DNA from: an uncultured Planctomycetaceae bacterium
GTDB lineage: Bacteria; Planctomycetota; Planctomycetia; Pirellulales; Thermoguttaceae
Assembly (NCBI GenBank): GCA_947307005.1
Contig: CAMZHY010000232.1
Coordinates: 1 to 6,218 of the forward strand
Length of the DNA stretch: 6,218 bases
Direction of reading: 5' to 3'
Shown here: in pieces, positions 1-5,347 of the stretch
How positions within the stretch are numbered: position 1 is the stretch's first letter
Layout: the number at the start of each line of letters is the position of its first letter
Position numbers and translations under genes: made by a program
Notes under the pieces: generated by a model
Databases searched by the model: none
Told to the model about the DNA's origin: nothing
The model's input: only the letters and a program-made list of their open reading frames with translations

Positions 1-79
1 GAATGCGAAGAGGAAGCGTAATTCTTAATTTGACGGTATAGGAATAAAGACGAGGGGTTATCTTAAAGCCTGTGTTTCG

Positions 80-715
80 TTGTGCTTGTTGGCGGCGCTA
101 TTCGTCGTCGCGAAGCCCTTCTGTTGTTGCGACGCTAAACACGCCTTTCGCAGGATGCAAACATGCGAAAGGCTCAAACAATTTTATATGGCGGACGAAG
201 TTTTTGCCGACGATATCGTCGATTCTTACGGCGTTCCCATTCAGAGCTGGCGCGTCGCTTACGCCAATGCGATCAAAGACGAATTCGGGGAATGGAATCC
301 AACGCGACCAATCGACGTGTCGAAACCTTGGTATGACGACGACAACATGAAGGCGTCAAAATGCAAGCCCGATTGCTTCCGGTTTTTATCCAGTCTCAAT
401 TCTGACGACTATGACGACAAGGGACGCGAGGAAACGACTTGTCTTGCGCGTATCAAGGAGGTTCACGAACAGCTAAAAACAGGCGCGGCGACGAAGGAAG
501 AACTCGCCGGTAAAGCGCATCTCGTTCTTCTTGCGCCTGAATACGCTTTTCGATGGACAAAGCCTTACGACGTCTCGTGGAAAGATTTGGCTTCTGGAAA
601 GGTCAAACTCCGCGAGGACAGCGTATACCTTACCGTCGACGGTTGGACTCCCTATCTTGAGGAGCCTCCCAAGCCCCTCGAAGAATGGCGCGTTTTTTGC
701 GGCGTTGACGAATGA
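80..715 (+). CDS. Small secreted/anchored DUF1559-like (SBP_bac_10-type) planctomycete protein, start uncertain
   Basis: The molecular role is unknown; DUF1559 proteins are planctomycete-expanded, pseudopilin-like exported proteins. From a TTG start the product is 211 residues, shorter than typical family members of about 300. A hydrophobic N-terminus (LLAALFVVA, residues 3-11) is followed by CCC and then FRRMQTCERLKQ (23-34), which echoes the family's 'aRRMQC.nNLKQ' block. YGVPIQSWRV (50-59), KPWYDDDN (82-89) and CFRFLSS (99-105) match in order the usual 'G.PlhSWRvlllPy', 'PWdsphN' and 'fRCPS' blocks. FRWTKPYD (157-164) and VDGW (186-189) resemble the C-terminal 'W.kPeDl' and 'DGS' regions. 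The prepilin GFTLVE motif is absent. The reading frame is open back to 29, and an ATA at 44 would add MKTRGYLKACVS, giving a normal positively charged signal-peptide n-region. No good Shine-Dalgarno sequence precedes the TTG, so the start is uncertain. The family call rests on motif order only and is moderately sure. Confidence 0.62.
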   Translation: MCLLAALFVVAKPFCCCDAKHAFRRMQTCERLKQFYMADEVFADDIVDSYGVPIQSWRVAYANAIKDEFGEWNPTRPIDVSKPWYDDDNMKASKCKPDCFRFLSSLNSDDYDDKGREETTCLARIKEVHEQLKTGAATKEELAGKAHLVLLAPEYAFRWTKPYDVSWKDLASGKVKLREDSVYLTVDGWTPYLEEPPKPLEEWRVFCGVDE

Positions 716-937
716 CGCGCCTCATCCGATACGTGTTGTTTTCTATGGATATAGTTTCTAATTTTTTTTTTCTCCAAGTTTTTGACGATTTGCAGTTGGT
801 AATCTTGCAGAGATTGCATACGTGTAGTAAGATGGAAACGTTCGAGTCTTTTGGAACGCGACGGTGGGGAACGGCGGTCTCTTGACCGTTTGTTTTTCTA
901 TCATGGTCGGACGGATAGACGAAATTCGACGTTTAGG

Positions 938-954
938 AATCTGAACTTCAGATT
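938..954. promoter_or_regulatory. 17-bp near-perfect palindrome, candidate operator
   Basis: AATCTGAA (938-945) and its exact reverse complement TTCAGATT (947-954) are separated by a single base. This suits binding by a dimeric regulator. As RNA it would form a 6-bp stem with a 5-nt loop, followed by only a short T run (953-956), too weak for a confident terminator. It lies about 220 bp upstream of the large gene, in the only non-coding region that could control it. A regulatory role is inferred from symmetry and position. Confidence 0.35.
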
Positions 955-1162
955 TTGTCGTGTTCGTCGCCAAACTTGAAGAATCCGAGAGACTTGAGGC
1001 GACCCCGCGTTTGCCTGTCAGACCGGTAATTCAGCGCGGCGTTTCCATCGTTTGGGGAATTCGCCGCTTCGTTTTGGAGCGTCCATGCGTCGGTTTAATC
1101 GACGTTTTGGGCGTTGTCGACGCTCGTGCGAATGTAATTTAGACTAAACAACGACAACACTC

Positions 1163-1167
1163 AAAGG
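1163..1167 (+). promoter_or_regulatory. Shine-Dalgarno sequence of the FN3/peptidase gene
   Basis: AAAGG lies 5 nt before the ATG at 1173 and 8 nt before a second in-frame ATG at 1176. The 8-nt spacing is the more usual, so the protein may begin at the second methionine, one residue shorter. The paralogous gene downstream has a similar AAGGTT context before its start. Confidence 0.6.
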
Positions 1168-1172
1168 TTCAA

Positions 1173-4100
1173 ATGATGAAGAAGTTATCCCTTATCGACG
1201 CTCTTGTCGAAAAAATGACGTCTCGAAACGAACGCAATTCCCGCGCGAAGCGAGCCCGCGCGTTGCGACTCGAAAACCTTGAGTCTCGCGAACTCCTTAG
1301 CGTCGCGCCGGGGGGCGATTTTTTAGCGTTCGACGCGCTCGCCGCCTACGAATCAAGCGTCGCGGCGCCCGCCGACGACGTCCTTGATATTTCCGGAGCG
1401 ACGCTCGACGGCGCCCCGATCCTGGGCGCGACGAACAGTCCCGTTCCGCTTGAAACGCCGACTTTAACCGTCGCGGGCGTTACGAAGACGACGATTACCG
1501 TCTCGTGGGACGCCGTTCCGAACGCCGATCGATATAGCTTTTCCTATAAACTCGCGAGCGATACGACTTGGACGAACAAGAACGTCGGGACGAATACTAG
1601 CTACACGGTTGCCGGACTTGATCTGAACTTTGACTACGACGTCCGCCTCAAGGCGATTGGCGACGGCGTCAACTACAAGAGCGTTTATTCTTCGATCGTT
1701 CACGTTCCGCAGTCGACGGATCCTATTCCGCTCGACGCGCCGACGGTTTCGACAGTAGAAATCGCGTCTGACGCGATCTTCGTCTCGTGGGAGGCTGATT
1801 CTGACGCGACGGGATATGTGATCTCTTACAAGGAGAGTTGGGCGGACGATTTTACGGAAGTTGAAGTTTCCGCTTCGGAAAGCAGCCTCATTCTCGAGGA
1901 TCTCGACTCCGATACGGTTTACTGCATAGAGGTGCAAGCGCTTGGCGACGACGTCTCTTGGGCCGATTCCTCCCACTCCGCGACGCAAACCGCTAAGACG
2001 AAGGACTCCTCGTTCATTTCGCTTTACGAATACGAAGATTTGCGAGACTCCTATGACGAATTGTTGCTTCCCGAATCCTTGACGGACGTCAATATCATTA
2101 TCCCGGAAGATTGGACGGCGGGCGCGATTCTCGACGCGGTTCAAGAAGCGCAATCGACGCCCTTGAGCGACGTCATCCTTCTGGATTCCGACCAATATTA
2201 CGGCGACGTCCTCGATCTTTCGAGCGTCACGATTACTCTCGACGTGGATTTTGAGACGAGCGGCTCGATTTCGTTCCTCGCTCGCGGGTGGGAACACGCG
2301 CAAATTAAAGTCAACGACTCCGACGTTACGTTCGACGCGCTCGCCGGTCTGACTCAATTCGGCGGAATCGATTTCGTCGACGTGGATCCGGATTTTTCGG
2401 TTTATCGACTAACTTCGACGATTACGGAAGAAGGATTCGAAACGGCGGCCGTTGGGCTTCAGGACGTCGATATGTATGATTCGAATGGAGTTTCCGTCGG
2501 AGGCGCGTCGCACAACGCCGCGCCTTCGGCTCCCACCGTGTCCGCGACGCCGCGCGCCGACGATTACGCGTTGCTCTTCATCGGCGGCGGGAACAGGTTC
2601 CTGAATAAGGAAAGGTACTACCTGACGCTGGCCGATTACTATTGCGAACTGGTGGAGGAATTTTCGTTTGATCCCGCTAACATCTACATTCTGTATGCGG
2701 ACGGCGATATGTCCGGAACAAGTTCCAACCTGTTTACCGGTAACGATTACTACCGTAACATCGAAAGTTACTACACAAATTCGGATATGAGCTTTTTGGC
2801 GTCCGGCACGACGGTTTGCAAGGCGAACGGCGTCAATTTAACTTCGACGCTTGGCGAGATCGCCAATCGTATGACGGATAATTCGCACCTGCTAGCGTGG
2901 TTCTGGGATCATGGGAGCGGCAATAGCACTTCTCGGAACAAGGAAACGATCCTCGGCGAAGAATTTATTTCCGGCTGGTTTGACGATATTTACGGAACAA
3001 CGGTTCGCGACTCGCTCTTCCAGATCGATCAGGGTTACGTAACATGCGTATTCTCACAGTGTTACGCGGGCGGAATATTAGACGATATTTTCGATCCTGC
3101 GACTGGGAATCTTCGCTCGGTTGCGAACGGGTACGCCGACGGGTATACCGGTTCCGCGACTTTCGCGGGCGCCGCGGCTTCGAACCATTACGAGCCTTCT
3201 TGGTCTGGTTTGGAGAACGGCGCGTATACCGGTTATGCGCAGACGTTTAAGGACGCTTTGCGTCAGTGTACGACGGGCGTCGCAGCCTTTGAATACACGG
3301 AGAATCGCGAGCCGTTCTCCGCAATAAGGAAGCCCGAAACGTACGTCGCCAACGGAGGTTACGCCGCCCCGGCTAGCGAGCATATTGAACATCCGTGGCA
3401 TGCCGGCGAAACCTTCCCCATCTTTTCGCAGCCTGTCGACGAACAAAGCGCGCCGACGATTGATTCGCACGCTGAGACGACGATGAATTCGATCTCTTTG
3501 ACTTGGAGCGAGGTTCAGGACGCGACTTCCTACACGTTGGAATACGTCGCCGCCGGCAGTTCCGCAGTTGAAACCGTCGAAAATATTTCGACGACTTCCT
3601 ATACGGTTTCCGGACTGAATCCTGCGACGAACTACGCGTTCCGGGTGAAGGCGGACAATTCGCCCTATTCCGAGCGCGCGTACGTGTGGACGAAGGCTCC
3701 TATTCCGGATTCGCCTTCGCCGCTCGCGCCGCCGGTTCTGACCGTCGCGGGCGCGACGGGGTCGACGATTACCGTCTCTTGGACTGCAGATCCGAATGTC
3801 GAGCGGTATAGCCTCTCCTATAAGCCTGCGAATTCGACGACTTGGAAGAACGTGAACGTCGGAACGGAGACGAGCTACACGATCGCCGGTCTCGAACTGA
3901 GTTCCGACTACCACGTCCGTCTCAAGGCGATCGGCGACGACATATACTACAAGAGCGTTTATTCCGCGATTATCAGCGCTCAGACGAGCTCGATTCCCGA
4001 CGAACCCGACGGTCCGGTTCCGCTTGCGACGCCGATTCTGACCGTCGCGAACGCGACGGGCTCGACGATCACGATCTCCTGGGACGCGATTCCGAACGCC

Positions 4101-4982
4101 GAGCGATACAGCCTCTCCTATAAGCTTGCGGGCGCGACGACCTGGACGAACAAGAACGTCGGGACGGAGACGAGCTACACGATCACCGGTCTCGAACTGA
4201 GTTCCGACTACGAGGTTCGCCTCAAGGCGATCGGCGACGGCGATAACTACAAGAGCGTCTATTCCGCGATTATCAGCGCTCAGACGGACTCGACTCCCGA
4301 TCCCGTCGGACCGGTTCCGCTTGCGACGCCGGTTCTGACCGTCGAGGGCGCGACGGGTTCGACGATCACGGTCTCCTGGGGCGCGATTCCGAACGCCGAT
4401 CGATATAGCCTCTCCTATAAGCTTGCGAGCGCGACGACTTGGACGAACAAGAACGTCGGGACGAACGTCAGTTGCATGATCACCGGTCTCGAAGTGAATT
4501 CCGAATACGAAATTCGCCTCAAGGCGGTCGGCGACGGCATTAGCTACAAGAGCGTCTATTCCGCGATTATCAGCGCTCAGACGAACTCGACTCCCGACGT
4601 ACCCGACGGTCCGGTTCCGCTTGCGACGCCGGTTCTGACCGTCGGAGACGCGACGGGGACGACGATCACGGTCTCTTGGGACGCTGTTCCGAACGCCGTG
4701 CGATATAGCCTCTCCTATAAGCTTGCGAGCGCGACGACTTGGACGAACAAGAACGTCGGTACGGCGACGAGCTACACGATAACCGGCCTTACCCCGGATA
4801 CTTGGTACGATGTTCGCCTCAAGGCGATCGGCGACGACGTGAGCTATAAGAGCGTCTATTCCGCGACCGTCGGCGCTCAGACTGTCGCGGCGGCCTCCTC
4901 CGTTCTCGATCTCGGCGACGAACTCTTCGACGAACTCGACGACGACGAATACGACCTCCTCGCTGTGAACTTCATCGCTTGA
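1173..4982 (+). CDS. Modular surface protein: planctomycete sorting motif, FN3 domains and a clan CD (C13/legumain-like) cysteine peptidase domain
   Basis: This predicted exported protease has 1269 residues. Residues 1-30 are basic without a classical hydrophobic signal, followed by LRLENLESRELLS (31-43), the Planc_extracel motif. FN3 domains span about 92-180 and 186-276. Residues 277-460 are unassigned and acidic (for example IIIPEDWTAGAILDAVQEA). The peptidase domain spans about 463-750. It starts with a strand YALLFIGGG (465-473) and contains ANIYILYADGD, then LLAWFWDHGSG with candidate catalytic His580, and VTCVFSQCYAGG with candidate nucleophile Cys630. This H-G ... Q-C-x-x-G-G arrangement is typical of clan CD and closest to bacterial C13-like enzymes, which as a family often cut after Asn or Asp. 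The substrate is unknown. A third, divergent FN3 spans 760-842, then four very similar ones start at 850, 950, 1049 and 1149. The tail (1238-1269) is acidic and ends LLAVNFIA. The gene is followed by a strong terminator and appears monocistronic. Export and the FN3 modules are well supported; the C13 assignment within clan CD is less certain. Confidence 0.9.
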   Translation: MMKKLSLIDALVEKMTSRNERNSRAKRARALRLENLESRELLSVAPGGDFLAFDALAAYESSVAAPADDVLDISGATLDGAPILGATNSPVPLETPTLTVAGVTKTTITVSWDAVPNADRYSFSYKLASDTTWTNKNVGTNTSYTVAGLDLNFDYDVRLKAIGDGVNYKSVYSSIVHVPQSTDPIPLDAPTVSTVEIASDAIFVSWEADSDATGYVISYKESWADDFTEVEVSASESSLILEDLDSDTVYCIEVQALGDDVSWADSSHSATQTAKTKDSSFISLYEYEDLRDSYDELLLPESLTDVNIIIPEDWTAGAILDAVQEAQSTPLSDVILLDSDQYYGDVLDLSSVTITLDVDFETSGSISFLARGWEHAQIKVNDSDVTFDALAGLTQFGGIDFVDVDPDFSVYRLTSTITEEGFETAAVGLQDVDMYDSNGVSVGGASHNAAPSAPTVSATPRADDYALLFIGGGNRFLNKERYYLTLADYYCELVEEFSFDPANIYILYADGDMSGTSSNLFTGNDYYRNIESYYTNSDMSFLASGTTVCKANGVNLTSTLGEIANRMTDNSHLLAWFWDHGSGNSTSRNKETILGEEFISGWFDDIYGTTVRDSLFQIDQGYVTCVFSQCYAGGILDDIFDPATGNLRSVANGYADGYTGSATFAGAAASNHYEPSWSGLENGAYTGYAQTFKDALRQCTTGVAAFEYTENREPFSAIRKPETYVANGGYAAPASEHIEHPWHAGETFPIFSQPVDEQSAPTIDSHAETTMNSISLTWSEVQDATSYTLEYVAAGSSAVETVENISTTSYTVSGLNPATNYAFRVKADNSPYSERAYVWTKAPIPDSPSPLAPPVLTVAGATGSTITVSWTADPNVERYSLSYKPANSTTWKNVNVGTETSYTIAGLELSSDYHVRLKAIGDDIYYKSVYSAIISAQTSSIPDEPDGPVPLATPILTVANATGSTITISWDAIPNAERYSLSYKLAGATTWTNKNVGTETSYTITGLELSSDYEVRLKAIGDGDNYKSVYSAIISAQTDSTPDPVGPVPLATPVLTVEGATGSTITVSWGAIPNADRYSLSYKLASATTWTNKNVGTNVSCMITGLEVNSEYEIRLKAVGDGISYKSVYSAIISAQTNSTPDVPDGPVPLATPVLTVGDATGTTITVSWDAVPNAVRYSLSYKLASATTWTNKNVGTATSYTITGLTPDTWYDVRLKAIGDDVSYKSVYSATVGAQTVAAASSVLDLGDELFDELDDDEYDLLAVNFIA
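1446..2000 (+). repeat. N-terminal pair of FN3 domains
   Basis: Two FN3-type modules (1446-1712 and 1728-2000). The first has TITVSWDAVPNADRY, TWTNKNVGT and SYTVAGL, and closely resembles the C-terminal array and the repeats of the downstream paralogue. The second (FVSWEADSDATGY, ESSLILEDL) is divergent and more acidic. FN3 modules usually act as spacers or adhesive domains in bacterial extracellular proteins. Confidence 0.8.
2559..3422 (+). other. Clan CD cysteine peptidase domain (C13/legumain-like) within the large protein
   Basis: Residues about 463-750 of the 1269-residue protein. The alternating hydrophobic strands YALLFIGG, NIYILYADGD, LLAWFWDHG and VTCVFSQC match the caspase-haemoglobinase fold. 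The dyad would be His580 (codon 2910-2912) and Cys630 (codon 3060-3062), 50 residues apart. FLNKERYYLTLADYYCELVEEF between the first two strands resembles the 'NYRHqadv.haY' helix of legumain and GPI8 proteins. Family C13 is preferred over C14 (usually QACRG) or C25 because of this first block and the SQCYAGG form. The flanking TGSATFAGAAASNH probably contributes to the substrate pocket. The activation mechanism cannot be seen. Confidence 0.72.
3720..4883 (+). repeat. Array of four near-identical FN3-coding repeats
   Basis: Units begin at 3720, 4020, 4317 and 4617 (periods 300, 297 and 300 bp). Each encodes about 89 residues plus an acidic, proline-rich linker (for example SIPDEPDGPV). Conserved blocks are PLA.P.LTV, T.SW, RYSLSYK, TW.N.NVGT, SY.I.GL, VRLKAIGD and YKSVYSA. 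Identity holds at DNA level: 4401-4459 is exactly repeated at 4701-4759 (59 nt, offset 300). Unit three is unusual in having SCMITGL where the others have SYTI. A more divergent FN3 at 3450-3698 precedes the array and is not counted. Confidence 0.88.
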
Positions 4983-5011
4983 CGGCGGTTTGCGTTTGCA
5001 GCTCCCCTTCC

Positions 5012-5060
5012 TTAGACCAGACGTCCGCGCTCGTTTGCGCGGACGTCTGGTTTAATTTGA
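5012..5060 (+). terminator. Strong intrinsic terminator after the FN3/peptidase gene
   Basis: CCAGACGTCCGCGC (5017-5030) pairs perfectly with 5037-5050 around a six-base loop TCGTTT. Five more outer pairs, one of them G-U, extend the stem to 5012-5055. The 3' side runs into TTTAATTTGA. It starts 29 bp after the stop codon, so it should end transcription of the large gene and insulate the paralogue downstream. The opposite strand lacks a U tract after the stem, so it is probably one-directional. Confidence 0.88.
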
Positions 5061-5193
5061 TACGTCGACGCTTGGTTTGGCGGGTAAAGTCAAACCGCTC
5101 AACGAGGCGGCGCGCGCGGTCTCGAGAGCGAGCGTCGACGACCAAGAGTTCTTCCCGAAGTCGGGTTTTGTTTCGCGCTTGAACGCGCGTGAT

Positions 5194-5248
5194 AGTTCCG
5201 CGTTTTACAGGCGCGATCCTCTAGGTTCGCGCCCGTTGACGCGGAACT
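5194..5248. repeat. Long interrupted inverted repeat (stem-loop) in the spacer
   Basis: The outer arms AGTTCCGCGT (5194-5203) and ACGCGGAACT (5239-5248) are exactly complementary over 10 bp. The inner arms GGCGCGA (5210-5216) and TCGCGCC (5227-5233) add 7 bp around a ten-base loop, with a small internal loop between the two stems that can include two more pairs. No T tract follows, so it is not a standard terminator. It may be a repetitive extragenic palindrome or a structured 5' leader of the gene at 5348. Confidence 0.65.
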
Positions 5249-5255
5249 GATTTAG

Positions 5256-5290
5256 TTGAAAGCTTTTAAGCTGTCCAATAAGCTTTCCAA
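5256..5290. repeat. Second spacer inverted repeat around AAGCTT
   Basis: AAAGCTT (5259-5265) pairs with AAGCTTT (5280-5286). G5258-C5287 and T5256-T5257 with A5289-A5290 extend the stem around one bulged C (5288). An internal AGCTT/AAGCT pair (5261-5265 with 5268-5272) offers a competing short fold. It begins 8 bp after the preceding hairpin, so together they form a structured 97-bp block ending 57 bp before the downstream start codon. Function unknown. Confidence 0.45.
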
Positions 5291-5335
5291 CGAGGCGGCG
5301 TGGATATTAAAGTTCGCCTTCGACGGGCGATATTT

Positions 5336-5340
5336 GAAGG
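5336..5340 (+). promoter_or_regulatory. Shine-Dalgarno sequence of the downstream FN3 gene
   Basis: GAAGG ends 7 nt before the ATG at 5348, a normal spacing that fixes this start. A small stem (TCGCC 5314-5318 with GGCGA 5326-5330) lies just upstream without covering the site. Confidence 0.72.
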
Positions 5341-5347
5341 TTTCATC

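Larger units (their letters stand above)
716..1172. other. Long intergenic region upstream of the FN3/peptidase gene
   Basis: This stretch of about 457 bases contains no convincing gene. The short open frames on either strand lack recognisable motifs, ATG starts and Shine-Dalgarno sequences. It holds a run of ten T at 762-771, without a convincing stem before it. A small stem (875-879 with 884-888, loop TCTT) is followed by a T-rich stretch at 889-899 and might be a weak terminator or attenuator. An inverted repeat lies at 938-954. Base composition is more AT-rich at 740-835 than in the flanking genes, as expected of a promoter region, but I cannot assign a confident promoter. The region probably contains the promoter and 5' leader of the large gene at 1173. 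Confidence 0.6.
5100..5300. repeat. 13-bp direct repeat CAACGAGGCGGCG, two copies
   Basis: Exact copies lie at 5100-5112 and 5288-5300, 188 bp apart, flanking the inverted repeat at 5194-5248 and overlapping the end of the one at 5256-5290. The sequence uses the common local words CGAGG and GGCG, so chance is possible. It could be a pair of protein-binding sites or the trace of a small duplication or insertion. Confidence 0.5.

Noticed and set aside
1..28. Possible C-terminus of an upstream gene (ending at a TAA at 19-21 or at 26-28)
   Set aside because: Only six to eight codons are visible, too few to choose a frame or support a gene.
72..350. Open frame starting with GTG at 72
   Set aside because: It overlaps the 80-715 frame, which carries the DUF1559-like blocks in order; the 72 frame has none.
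743..771. T10 run after the first gene as an intrinsic terminator
   Set aside because: The only preceding stem is CTAT/ATAG, four A/T-rich pairs, too weak to support termination.
805..833. Possible promoter TTGCAG-N17-TAAGAT
   Set aside because: Spacing is ideal but only 3/6 and 4/6 bases match sigma-70 consensus, not enough to annotate in an AT-rich spacer.
875..899. Short stem CGGTC/GACCG followed by a T-rich stretch
   Set aside because: A 5-bp stem with an interrupted T tract is plausible but marginal. No gene clearly needs it, so it is only mentioned in the intergenic description.
758..1142. Two short open frames in the intergenic region (758-973 minus, 960-1142 plus)
   Set aside because: They use TTG and GTG starts without Shine-Dalgarno sequences, have no recognisable motif, and their composition is unlike the neighbouring genes.
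1464..2357. A 297-codon open frame on the minus strand opposite the FN3/peptidase gene
   Set aside because: It lies opposite a well-supported gene, is extremely rich in Arg, Val and Asn, and has no domain. It results from the GAC/GTC/TCG/ACG codon bias of the + strand.
3078..3914. A 278-codon open frame on the minus strand
   Set aside because: Same cause: arginine-rich antisense shadow across the peptidase and FN3 coding region.
3450..4883. FN3 DNA repeats considered as a CRISPR or other non-coding repeat array
   Set aside because: The repeats are in frame, about 300 bp long, and encode conserved FN3 modules.
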